NCBI GenBank assembly: GCA_963724435.1
Contig: CAVRUN010000014.1
Span: 184,873-248,872, forward strand
From: AP-15 sp963724435
Lineage (GTDB): Bacteria > Pseudomonadota > Alphaproteobacteria > ATCC43930 > CGMCC-115725
Direction: 5' to 3'
DNA length: 64,000 nucleotides
The notes under the pieces are model-generated. The model ran no database searches. It saw only the letters and a program-made list of their open reading frames with translations, and was not told the DNA's origin. Position 1 is the first letter of the stretch. Each line of letters opens with the position of its first letter. The translations under genes and the position numbers were made by a program. Below are positions 54,032-62,165 of this stretch, piece by piece.

Positions 54032-54864
54032 CCGTTCTGGTTTCGGTTAAGATCAATGACGGGGTGGTCATGGCGGCGGACAGCGCCAGCTCTTTTGCTA
54101 GCGGCATGGTTTACCGGCATGCCGACAAGATCGTGAATTTACGCCAGGGCCTGCCGATCGGGGCGATGGTCACCGGTGCCGGTGGGATCGGAAATGAGTT
54201 GATCGACACGCTCCTTAAGGACCTTCGACGCCGCTTCAATGGCGAGGACGCGGCGCGGCGGGACTGGGCACTCGATCCCGCACGGTACACGCTCGGCGAG
54301 GTCGCGAACCGGCTTCGCGCCTTCCTGTTCGAGGAGAAAGCCGCCGCCTACACTGGCGAGGTCTGGACCCGAGTGCGGCTGTGCGGCTATTCCGCGGATC
54401 GCCCGCTCCCCGAGGTCTGGGAGATCCTGCTGCTCGGGCCCAATTCTCCGGCGCCAACCCAGGTGCAAGGCGAGCAGGATTTCGGTATCCGCTGGGACGG
54501 GGAGTACGAGGCGCTAAGCCGTCTGATCTTTGGGCTCGGGACTGGTTTTGAGGAGGCGGCCACCGGTAGCGGACTTACGCCTGAAGGGGCGCGCGACCTG
54601 CATGCTAAGCTCTCGCCGGAGCTCTTCGAGCTTCTCTTCGTAGAGGCGATGCCGATCCGCGATGCGGTCGATTTGGCACGTTTTCTCGTCGAAACGACGA
54701 TTGGCTTTGTGAAGTTCTCGATCGCGCGGCCCAAAACCGTGGGCGGATCGATCGCGATCGCTGCCATCACGAAGCATGAGGGCTTCCAGTGGGTGCAGCG
54801 ACAGAATGGGTTCGGCCCCGGCCGAACCCAAGGTGCTCGGGCTGATCCAACGGTGGCAGGTTGA
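54028..54864 (+). CDS. Proteasome-like Ntn hydrolase
   Basis: 278 residues. The N-terminus TVLVSVKINDGVVMAADSAS after the initiator Met matches the 20S proteasome/HslV fold. If Met is removed, Thr1, Asp17 (in AADS) and Lys33 (in ADKIVNL) fall exactly at the proteasomal catalytic positions, and TGAGG lies near the Gly47 region. The C-terminal half is helical with an acidic LSPELFELLFVEAMPIRDAV. It is longer than HslV (about 175) or typical Anbu (about 240). Predicted cytoplasmic threonine peptidase; no ATPase partner gene is adjacent. A ClpS-like gene lies 580 bp downstream. Confidence 0.7.
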   Translation: MTVLVSVKINDGVVMAADSASSFASGMVYRHADKIVNLRQGLPIGAMVTGAGGIGNELIDTLLKDLRRRFNGEDAARRDWALDPARYTLGEVANRLRAFLFEEKAAAYTGEVWTRVRLCGYSADRPLPEVWEILLLGPNSPAPTQVQGEQDFGIRWDGEYEALSRLIFGLGTGFEEAATGSGLTPEGARDLHAKLSPELFELLFVEAMPIRDAVDLARFLVETTIGFVKFSIARPKTVGGSIAIAAITKHEGFQWVQRQNGFGPGRTQGARADPTVAG

Positions 54865-54964
54865 TAAGCCGTCCGCCGCCAACAAATGGTAGGATGTGTG
54901 ACACGGCCGCCGGGTACTTTCCATAGGGCATCGAATGATTTGCGAAGGTAATTTTGGCTTCGCC

Positions 54965-55150
54965 TCAATCCCCTTCGATTTTCCTGGTTCCACTGTCTCG
55001 ATGAATCCAGTAGCCCGCGACATAGCCGACCAGAATGGCCATCAACGGGTTCTCGTGGATTTGCCGCGAAACGGATCTGTGCACGCCGTCTAACTCCGCG
55101 GCTGCGCACGCGAGATAAGCTTGGTTTGGCGCTCGTCGGAGCTGACGACC
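54965..55150 (-). pseudogene. Truncated membrane-anchor paralogue (DUF883-like C-terminus)
   Basis: The minus strand reads VHRSVSRQIHENPLMAILVG and then YVAGYWIHRDSG, ending at a stop at 54965. This parallels SVSRQIHRQPLMAVMAGFAL in the intact gene at 63091-63525. No start codon lies before the homologous part and the upstream helical domain is missing. It is probably a broken copy; an unusual start could make a tiny membrane peptide. Confidence 0.45.
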
Positions 55151-55442
55151 TCAGAACATCGTTCGGGATCTCGCCCCGATCCACGCTGAAGTCTGACCGC
55201 CATGCTTGGCCGGAAGAGACGTACCGAATGAGGTGGCTGGTATCGCGGTGCGACGAACGCGCCGATGAGCCGATAGAAATCTCCTCGCTCCGAGAGCATG
55301 TGATTGGGTGCAGACGGGACCCATATGAGGTGTTGGGGATACGCCAGCGACCAGTGCGCAGGTCAGGTACTGGGATTGGGTAACCGAGCATCAAGGCTAA
55401 CGGATTTTAATTGCGAATAAGGGATGGATTGGAATCGAGATC

Positions 55443-55802
55443 ATGGAGACTCTCAGCAGGATTTTCTTACAAAAACGGAACCCATACCATCTTGGACCGG
55501 CGAATAAACCACAACTCGATCTTTTAGAAAAGGATGAGGTAAAGGCAAAACGACCGAGCATGTGGAACATCGTCTTTTATAACGACGATTACACACCGAT
55601 GGATTTTGTCGAATTCGTCCTAAAGACGATATTTCATATATCGACGCTAGATGCTCTGGCCTTGACCTTGGCCGTCCATACGCAAGGTAAGGGCATCGCC
55701 GGTACCTACACCTTTGAGATTGCCCAACAAAAGCAGTGGGAAGTCCTGCTGCTGGCCAAGATCGAGGAGCACCCATTACGGGTTGAAGTGGAGAGGGTTT
55801 AA
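55443..55802 (+). CDS. ClpS-like N-degron adaptor
   Basis: 119 residues. A basic N-terminal extension of about 38 residues precedes a ClpS core: MWNIVFYNDDYTPMDFVEFV with the NDD of the degron pocket and the Met gate, AVHTQGKG with the conserved His, and TYTFEIAQQK, ending AKIEEHPLRVEVERV. ClpS delivers proteins with destabilising N-termini to ClpAP. The base composition (near 46 percent GC in its first 60 bases) is clearly lower than its neighbours, suggesting transfer. clpA is not adjacent, so this is probably a second or divergent copy. Confidence 0.82.
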   Translation: METLSRIFLQKRNPYHLGPANKPQLDLLEKDEVKAKRPSMWNIVFYNDDYTPMDFVEFVLKTIFHISTLDALALTLAVHTQGKGIAGTYTFEIAQQKQWEVLLLAKIEEHPLRVEVERV

Positions 55803-56218
55803 CCAGGTCCGGATTTCCGAAATCCGTCGAGAGCGGCAAACGCCGGCGTCGAGCCCGCCCGTCGCAAAACTCATAGCCGTAGCCGTCCCCAACGGCGGGA
55901 GAAAACCGCGCTACCCAACGCGTCGACTGGGCGTGGGACACAGACAAACCGCGCTATCCTGCCCGAGCGGTTCGCGCAACGGGGCACCTGGAAACGGCTT
56001 ACCGCGGGCGCCGACAGAACGCGCGGGAGCGGGCGCCGCTCGATTGGGCGATGACGTGGACAAGGCTTCTGTGCCTGAGTGGGGCGATATAATAAACTGA
56101 ACCCACATCGTTTGAATAGGTTACGGATAGCCGCTGTACGATTTTGCTTAAGTCGCACGCTAACGGTAACGGGTTCCGTCCATCACGCGGTCGTCAACAA
56201 AGACACAAACGGCCCCAT
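55803..56218. other. Intergenic region after the ClpS-like gene
   Basis: 416 bp between converging genes. Frames through it on both strands look arbitrary. No terminator with a T-run and no RNA gene were recognised. Confidence 0.4.
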
Positions 56219-56512
56219 TCAAGCTGCGTCTTGGTCAGCAAATAAACTGTCCGGAGGGTCGGCTTCGAGGGGTGTCAATCGCGGATCGAAGCGGAACTTC
56301 GTACCGCAATAAGGACAGAGGACCGTGTTCGCCTCGCCCATATTGATGTAGATGTGCGGGCGGTCCTGTCGTGGGGACTCCCCGATGCACTTGAATTCCC
56401 TGACCCCGATGCAGATTTCGGCGGCACCCCGGTCGTTCCTGAACTTGAGATAGCCGCTGCCGGACGGCGATTGAGGCCGCTGTGATTGGCGGGGGGTTGG
56501 CCACTCTGCCAC
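56219..56512 (-). CDS. zf-CHCC zinc-finger domain protein
   Basis: 97 residues at most. The core has EICIGVREFKCIGESPRQDR, then HIYINMGEANTVLCPYCGTK. This gives the C-x(n)-H-x(n)-CPYC pattern of the zf-CHCC family related to the mitochondrial complex I subunit NDUFS6. Such short proteins are common in alphaproteobacteria. Zinc binding is predicted; a role in complex I assembly is only inferred from the eukaryotic relative. The N-terminal 20 residues are low-complexity and the start is uncertain. Confidence 0.75.
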   Translation of the reverse strand: MAEWPTPRQSQRPQSPSGSGYLKFRNDRGAAEICIGVREFKCIGESPRQDRPHIYINMGEANTVLCPYCGTKFRFDPRLTPLEADPPDSLFADQDAA

Positions 56513-56642
56513 TCCCGGCTAGGGGCCGGATTGATTTTCGATTGACATGATGTCCTCGTTTGCTCCGCCCTCATCGGCGATCGCGTGCCCAGCCCGGGGG
56601 CTGGCCTCCCCAATTGATGATCGGGAGGCCAGCCGCTTGGCG

Positions 56643-57263
56643 CTAATGCAGCGGCGAGAAGGATGCCGGGACGACCAGCATGTTCTCTTGCTTGAGGGTG
56701 ACGCCAGGCTGGCCGCCGCGCGGCGGCCAGACTCCTTCGTTGCGGGCACGTTCGCGGACCGCGAAGCGCTCGGCCGCATCCTTATAGGCCCAGATGTGGC
56801 ACCATCGGTTGAGCCCGCCGAGTTCGGAATACCAGGCCCCGGCCAGAGGTGACAGTTTGATGCGCTCGGCGATCTGGGTGCTCCAGCGGTCGATGATACC
56901 GGGAATGCCGCCCGGCTTCAGCGTGTAGGTGCGGATCTCGTAGAGGTTGCCGAGCTTGCGCGGCTCGAGCTTCGGCGAAAACGGCGCCGGCAGGAAGATC
57001 TCGCTCTGCTGCTCGGTGACGAATTCGCGGATGTTAGGCGGCCAGCCCTCTAGCTTCTGCGATTCGGCGCGGATGCGGGTCCGCTCCTCGAAACTGTCAT
57101 AGGCCCATACATGGATCACCCAATTCAACGGGCCGACCTCGGTGTGCCAGAAGGCGGCGAGCGGAGATAGTTTCGCCCGCGCCGGAAGCGCCTGTCCGAA
57201 CTGTTCCTCGACAGTCGCGACCGAGCCCGGCTGGACGGTGTAAGTACGCATCTCGATGATCAT
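56643..57263 (-). CDS. Tandem NIPSNAP-domain protein
   Basis: 206 residues from the ATG at 57263. Two similar dimeric alpha/beta-barrel (NIPSNAP) units stand in a row: MIIEMRTYTVQPGSVATVEE with LSPLAAFWHTEVGPLNWVIH, and LYEIRTYTLKPGGIPGIIDR with LSPLAGAWYSELGGLNRWCH. The repeat is obvious at residue level. Members are small cytoplasmic proteins of uncertain role, sometimes near catabolic genes. A palindrome lies 25-57 bp upstream of the start. It is isolated. Confidence 0.88.
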   Translation of the reverse strand: MIIEMRTYTVQPGSVATVEEQFGQALPARAKLSPLAAFWHTEVGPLNWVIHVWAYDSFEERTRIRAESQKLEGWPPNIREFVTEQQSEIFLPAPFSPKLEPRKLGNLYEIRTYTLKPGGIPGIIDRWSTQIAERIKLSPLAGAWYSELGGLNRWCHIWAYKDAAERFAVRERARNEGVWPPRGGQPGVTLKQENMLVVPASFSPLH

Positions 57264-57287
57264 CGGATTTGCCTCGCTTAGGGTGAT

Positions 57288-57320
57288 GGAACGATGTCTG
57301 GCAGTCTCACGTGACGTTCC
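57288..57320. promoter_or_regulatory. Inverted repeat upstream of the NIPSNAP gene
   Basis: GGAACG at 57288-57293 and CGTTCC at 57315-57320 form a perfect 6-bp inverted repeat with a 21-bp centre, 25 to 57 bp before the NIPSNAP start codon. It could be a dimeric repressor site. It also looks like paired GGAAC/CGTT elements of the alphaproteobacterial general stress sigma, but the 22-bp spacing is too long for that. Confidence 0.3.
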
Positions 57321-57381
57321 GGGCCGTGTCGGAGTTAGCAATCAGGTGTGAATTACAGCAAACTGGGCTTCGGAGTTCGGT

Positions 57382-57576
57382 TCAGAGCGTACCGGTCCCC
57401 GGCACGAGCCACGGATGATGTGGCTGTTCGTCTGGAGTCGCTATCCCTTGACCGGGATCCGGAACCGGGATGACAGCAACCTTAGCGGCAGCGGCGCGAG
57501 CCGCCGCGATCTTCGGGTCATGCGCCTCCGACCATTTCCTGAACCCGCTCGTAGGACTACTCATCGAGATGCTCAT
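57382..57576 (-). CDS. Small hypothetical protein
   Basis: 64 residues from the ATG at 57576 with AAAGGATC upstream. FRKWSEAHDPKIAAARAAAA is a helical stretch, followed by a Pro-rich tail (VIPVPDPGQGIATPDEQPHH). No family is recognised. An upstream AT-rich region (57590-57720) may hold its promoter. Coding potential rests on the ribosome binding site and composition. Confidence 0.5.
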   Translation of the reverse strand: MSISMSSPTSGFRKWSEAHDPKIAAARAAAAKVAVIPVPDPGQGIATPDEQPHHPWLVPGTGTL

Positions 57577-58163
57577 GACTAGATCCTTTATGAATTGCTG
57601 AAAACGATATATGTGGACGATTTTCACTATTACTAAATATTTCGTACGATCGGTGAAAAATTTCGGAGTCTCTTTGAAAAATGATGAAATTTACGTGAAG
57701 CAGTGGCGTATATTTTCCATTTAATTAGCAAACACCATGGACTTACGGCGGTATCCTTCGCTTCTGCAGATTTTAGAACCGATGTTTACTGAATGGCTTT
57801 TGCGCACCTGTAGATCGAGGGACACAAAATCCAGCTTGGGGCCATCCCCAAAAATCCGGGGATATCTCGCCGGGCCGCGGACCTTGCCCCGCAGCGCTCG
57901 GTGCACTCAGTGGCCATACCAATGCAAAGGCTGAGTGGCTGTCGATTGCAATAGGGAACCGCCGCCGATATCCGGATGGGGCAAGGTGATAAGGCTTTCA
58001 GTCAGAGCGCGACGATGTCGGCGCCATGGTGATGATAAAGCACATATGAGCTTGGCAATAGCGCTGGTTATCGCCGGCCGGCTCAAGCGACGGTGGTTAT
58101 AAAACCCCACGGCAAAGCGGGTCGTCCCATATGAACTTACCGAAAGTGCCGCGGGGAACGAAC
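57577..58163. other. AT-rich intergenic region
   Basis: 587 bp between divergent small genes. Bases 57590-57730 are markedly AT-rich for this genome and probably regulatory, but no -35/-10 pair can be fixed. The remainder contains spurious frames only. No RNA gene is recognised. Confidence 0.4.
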
Positions 58164-58373
58164 ATGGCCGCATTTCAGATCAAGCTTCTTCATCGCTCGG
58201 GTGAGCATCGCGAACAGCGGCACGACCTTTACGCCCCCGATATCACCGCCGCCGTGGTCCAAACTAGGGCTCTCTTTCGAGCCCTCTCTCCGGACAAGCC
58301 GTCATTGGTTAGCGTCCGAATCATCGAGAACGACCTAACGGTCTATGAGTTGAGCAAAGAGGATTTTGGCTAA
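58164..58373 (+). CDS. Small hypothetical protein
   Basis: 69 residues from the ATG at 58164; an ATG at 58131 would add eleven. MAAFQIKLLHRSGEHREQRH is followed by YAPDITAAVVQTRALFRALS and SVRIIENDLTVYELSKEDFG, an alpha/beta pattern with even hydrophobic spacing that looks like a real folded protein. GGGGAACG lies upstream of the ATG. Family unknown. Confidence 0.55.
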   Translation: MAAFQIKLLHRSGEHREQRHDLYAPDITAAVVQTRALFRALSPDKPSLVSVRIIENDLTVYELSKEDFG

Positions 58374-58616
58374 GGCCGGGCGGCTCACTGGGTATTTAAG
58401 AAAAAACTCCCATTGTACGGCGCAGCAAAGTGAGGCCGATGTGGCAGAGTATGTCGGCCGCTGAGGTTGCCGCTGATAGATGATAGCCGCCCCGGCCATA
58501 GCCGAAGCCACCCGCCAACGGGAGGATCACCGCTTGAAATGGGCCGGCGCAGTCATGCTAGAGCGTAGAACGCGGGCGCGCCTAGAGCGCGGGCGAACTT
58601 GAATCGCACTTCGCAG

Positions 58617-59042
58617 TTACCCTCCGCGAGCACCCGCCGAGCCCCCGCCTTCAGGGACTTCCATCCGTCGCATGGTGTTCCGGTACACTTCGAGTGCGTC
58701 TCGCGCTCGCCTAATCGCTTCCTCGGGCATCGAACCGCTCGCCACGACGCCGGGGAAGTCAGGAAAGCTGATCAGATATCCGCCATCTTCATTTTCCGTG
58801 AACGGCCGGATCTCGCACCGAGGAAAATGCTGGCCTGTCCGATCGAGCTGCGCCGCCACGGCGATCTTCGCCTGGTCGAGAGTGTTCTCCCGGCCCCAGA
58901 ACCTGCGGTCGTGATTGACGATCCAGTCCCAGCCATCGGGACTGTGCTCGATTTGGGCCTCGAACCAACCCTGCTGACCGTCAGTAATCGTCGCGGACCA
59001 CAGCGTGCCCTCGGCATTCTCCCTCTGCCAGTCGACTGTCAT
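58617..59042 (-). CDS. HicB-like antitoxin with N-terminal extension
   Basis: 141 residues. The C-terminal part (about 85-130) is a HicB partial-RNase-H fold: GGYLISFPDFPGVVASGSMP, then EEAIRRARDALEVYRNTM. The first 80 residues (WQRENAEGTLWSATITDG, then DWIVNHDRRFWGRENTLDQA) are an extra domain not found in minimal HicB. HicB normally neutralises a HicA toxin encoded next to it; no HicA-like frame is adjacent. A 20-bp tandem repeat lies just upstream of the start and may be its operator. Confidence 0.72.
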   Translation of the reverse strand: MTVDWQRENAEGTLWSATITDGQQGWFEAQIEHSPDGWDWIVNHDRRFWGRENTLDQAKIAVAAQLDRTGQHFPRCEIRPFTENEDGGYLISFPDFPGVVASGSMPEEAIRRARDALEVYRNTMRRMEVPEGGGSAGARGG

Positions 59043-59070
59043 GGATCTTGTCCGTTCTCGTTAAGACTGC

Positions 59071-59110
59071 TTCTACGCAACATAGCCTTGTTCTACGCAA
59101 CATATCCTTG
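59071..59110. repeat. Two 20-bp tandem repeats upstream of hicB
   Basis: TTCTACGCAACATAGCCTTG at 59071-59090 is followed directly by the same 20 bases with one change (G to T) at 59091-59110. They lie 29 to 68 bp upstream of the hicB start, where an operator would be expected, so they are a candidate binding site for HicB autoregulation. Confidence 0.65.
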
Positions 59111-59726
59111 CGAGCGGTTGACATTGGGGACCCCTCGGCGACACATTGGCCGTTAGAACATACCAATAACCAATGCCGTCCACATGAGATCATTGGTGTT
59201 GGGTTGAGGCTGAGCCACTGTTTCCAGGCTTCTCGAAAGAATTCGATTCGGCTGGCCGCCTTTTTCGACGCACGGCAGGTTAGTTGCACATCGGTAGCTC
59301 TAGCGCAGTCATGGGGTGTCTCGATCTTTGATGAAGGGGTTTTGACCTATGACCACTTATCCCGGTCATCAGAGGGCCGCAATGACCGCTGCGGTGTGCT
59401 GGGTTGCCATTTCTCGGCCCGTGCTGCCGACTGTCGTCCAAGGGACGAGAACCCTGCAACTGGGAACGCAATAGCCTAATCACTTGCACTCGACCCGCCC
59501 GTTCTCCCGTTGTGGATCTTGATCTCGTCACCTTGGCTTTTGGAGAAAAAGGATCCTTCCGGCCAGATCAACCGGGGAAGGATACGCGGGGAGACAATCG
59601 CTACGGAAACTGCTCAGATGATCCCGATTTGGCAGGCCGGAGCGCGCCGTTGTTTGTGGCTTCCGTCGTTTTGCGGAATGTAGAGCCGGCTCGCGTCAAG
59701 GTCTGACACACGGCTCACCTCCGAGC
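59111..59726. other. Non-coding stretch between hicB and the AI-2E transporter gene
   Basis: 616 bp. Open frames on both strands show no family resemblance and no good start. No RNA gene or terminator is seen. A lost HicA partner gene could have occupied this space, but nothing of it is recognisable. Confidence 0.4.
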
Positions 59727-61829
59727 TCACTCTCGGCGTCCTATCGCTATTTCGTGCGGATCATGACCTCTGTCGAGCATGCCACTTCGTGTTACGCGAA
59801 CTGTCGAATTATTTGAAGTCTTCGCCGCCCAATTTCCTCGAAATTGGCCGCCAAATCGAGAGCTGTCGAGTGAGCGATGTTGGGGTTTGGATGCCATCTC
59901 TCCAGACGTCCCCGCCGGTGGCACGACGACGAGCGCTCTGGTCTCGTTGGCCAGATTGGCGCTCATAGCCGGATTGACGACCTGTTCCACCGCCTGCTGC
60001 AACGTGGTGACGAGGAAATCGGCGTGCGTGGCCGCAAGCGCATTCCGCTCCTCGGCCTCCTGCGCCGTCAAGGTCCAGAACCCGTCGATGATCCGTACCT
60101 GCGGCAGCCTGCGCCGTAACCGCCGCACCAGGTAGCGAGCGTTGGTGAAACTGCCGGGCTCTAAATAGGAAAGACACGCTACTTGTACGCCGGTCACGTC
60201 GAGCCGCGGAAGGTTCGCCACCGAAACCGCCTGGGACGGCACGACGCGGACGCCGACCTCGTGTTTTGCCAGAAGCTGCGCCAGCATTGCCGCCGCCGCC
60301 TCGTCGAGCGAGCCGCGACCGGCGACGCACAACACCGTCGTCCTCCGCAGTGACGGCAGCGCTGCCACCTCGGTCGCTATTTGCTCGAGAGCTGACGCCG
60401 GGCCGTCGTCATGGTCGGAAAGGTCATCGATGATCCAGTCGACGCCCTCTTTGATCCTGACCCGGCGTGCGTGATCGAGGGCGCCCCGATTGACGTCCAG
60501 TTGAGCCAGCGCAAGCCCCTTGATCGCGACCTCCTGGTAATAGACCGACAGGGGATTGTCTTTGAGGAACGCCTCAGCTTGCTGCGCGGCTTCATCGGGG
60601 TCGCCCGCCAGCATGCATTGATAGAATCTCTCCTCCAGCGCCAGCGCAGGCTGGTCACCAAGCAACACCTCGAGAAACTGCAGATGCTCGACATGCCGCC
60701 CCAGCACCACCAGGCACATCGTCAGCGGGGTTGACAGCAGCAGCCCGACTGGCCCCCACAGCAATGTCCAGAAGGCGGCGGCGACCAGCACTGCGGCGCC
60801 GGAAAGCCCGGTGCTGTGACCGTAGAGCCAAGGCTCGATCACGTAACCGGTGACGAGTTCGATGGCGAGGAACAGACCGATGACCCAGAACATCATCGCC
60901 CATCCCGGATCGACGGCAACGGCGAGTGCTGCCGGAAACGCCACGGCGATAATCGGGCCGATGTACGGGACGAAGCGCAAAAGCATCACGAGGATGCCCC
61001 AGAGTGCCGGGTTTGGCACGCCGATGAACCACAGCCCGGCACCGACCAACAGGCCGACGCTTGCGTTAATCGCGCTCTGCATCAGCAGATAACGGCTTAG
61101 GCGTCGGGCGGCGTCGTCCAGCGCTTCGGTCGTGCGCCGAAGATCGCGCGCCCCGGCTAGCCGAATGAAGCGGTCTCGCAGATCCTGCCGCTGCAACAGG
61201 AAGAAGATCACAAAGACGATGACGATTCCGGCAGTCGCCAATGGCTGGAGCAATGGCCCGGCGATTTCCCGGATCAGTTGGAGCGGTGTCGGATTGGGCG
61301 AGCGAATCTCGACGGGAACCGGCTTTTGCTGCCGGGCATCTGGCACGAGGAACGGAGGGCCGTTAGTTGCCACGCCGGCGGCCCTCTCGCGAGACTTGGT
61401 CATCTCGTTGCGGAGATTACTTACCATCGTCGTGGCACGCCCGACAATGCCGCTGCCGGTCGTCGAGTCCCGAAGGGAATGGATTTTCTCTGTGAGGTTG
61501 GTTTGGTACGCGGGCAGGTTCTCGGCCAAGTGCGTGAATTGACTGCCGATCACCCCACCGACGCTGGCGATCAGCGCGAAGGCAAGTACGACCACGGCGA
61601 TTACGGCAACCACGCGATTGATGTGCCAACGTCGCAGTAGCAGCACGGGCGGCCCGAGCGCAAAGCTCAACAGGACGGCGAGAGCCATCGGGACAAAGAC
61701 TTCCCGTCCGAAATAAAGCGCTGCAATGGCAATGACGCCGACGGCCATTGTCCCCAGACCCGTTGGCGGGGTCTCGGCGGCATGCAAATCCAGCGGGCGA
61801 AAATCGGCTGGCGCGTTAGTGTCGGGCAT
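59727..61829 (-). CDS. AI-2E-family transporter with long C-terminal extension
   Basis: 700 residues from the ATG at 61829 (MPDTNAPADFRPLDLHAAET); upstream codons to 61922 look unconserved. The first 380 or so residues carry the AI-2E/UPF0118 core: FVIFFLLQRQDLRDRFIRLA, LRFVPYIGPIIAVAFPAALA, ELVTGYVIEPWLYGHSTGLS, with about eight membrane segments. The remaining 300 or so residues are soluble, with VEHLQFLEVLLGDQPALALE and an alpha/beta unit (TTVLCVAGRGSLDEAAAAML). The export substrate is unknown. Confidence 0.85.
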   Translation of the reverse strand: MPDTNAPADFRPLDLHAAETPPTGLGTMAVGVIAIAALYFGREVFVPMALAVLLSFALGPPVLLLRRWHINRVVAVIAVVVLAFALIASVGGVIGSQFTHLAENLPAYQTNLTEKIHSLRDSTTGSGIVGRATTMVSNLRNEMTKSRERAAGVATNGPPFLVPDARQQKPVPVEIRSPNPTPLQLIREIAGPLLQPLATAGIVIVFVIFFLLQRQDLRDRFIRLAGARDLRRTTEALDDAARRLSRYLLMQSAINASVGLLVGAGLWFIGVPNPALWGILVMLLRFVPYIGPIIAVAFPAALAVAVDPGWAMMFWVIGLFLAIELVTGYVIEPWLYGHSTGLSGAAVLVAAAFWTLLWGPVGLLLSTPLTMCLVVLGRHVEHLQFLEVLLGDQPALALEERFYQCMLAGDPDEAAQQAEAFLKDNPLSVYYQEVAIKGLALAQLDVNRGALDHARRVRIKEGVDWIIDDLSDHDDGPASALEQIATEVAALPSLRRTTVLCVAGRGSLDEAAAAMLAQLLAKHEVGVRVVPSQAVSVANLPRLDVTGVQVACLSYLEPGSFTNARYLVRRLRRRLPQVRIIDGFWTLTAQEAEERNALAATHADFLVTTLQQAVEQVVNPAMSANLANETRALVVVPPAGTSGEMASKPQHRSLDSSRFGGQFRGNWAAKTSNNSTVRVTRSGMLDRGHDPHEIAIGRRE

Positions 61830-62165
61830 GGCAGAGGTCCCGCCAATGAGATCATGACCAATGTGAGCGCCGGGGTTCCCTAAGCTTGACTTTGACTGAC
61901 GGACCCGACGCTGGCATGGCAATCCGGATTGGCCACGGAGGGTAATCCCGGCGCTAAGACCCCTCAGTTGGCGGAGACGAACGCGCGATCTTCTCCGACC
62001 CGGATATCACCAGTGCCGATGATCCGACTGGGGCTACGTCGCGGTCCGTCGCATTTCAACGCAGGATGGTGGGTGGCGTGTCGGCCCCGATCCGCTTGTC
62101 CGGAGGGGGCGCACTGTTCTGGTTCCATGGCGCCGAAACCGAATTTCTGACCGGACGGCTTAGGG
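61830..62165. other. Intergenic region
   Basis: 336 bp between the AI-2E gene and the end of the next minus-strand gene. Open frames here have Arg/Pro-rich arbitrary sequence. Nothing regulatory could be identified with confidence. Confidence 0.4.

Noticed and set aside
57288..57320. General-stress-response (EcfG-type) promoter GGAAC...CGTT
   Set aside because: The spacer is 22 bp on either strand, whereas the known consensus needs about 18-19 bp. It is kept only as an inverted repeat.
59111..59726. A HicA toxin gene next to hicB
   Set aside because: No frame has the short dsRBD-like HicA pattern with its conserved His; the stretch looks non-coding.
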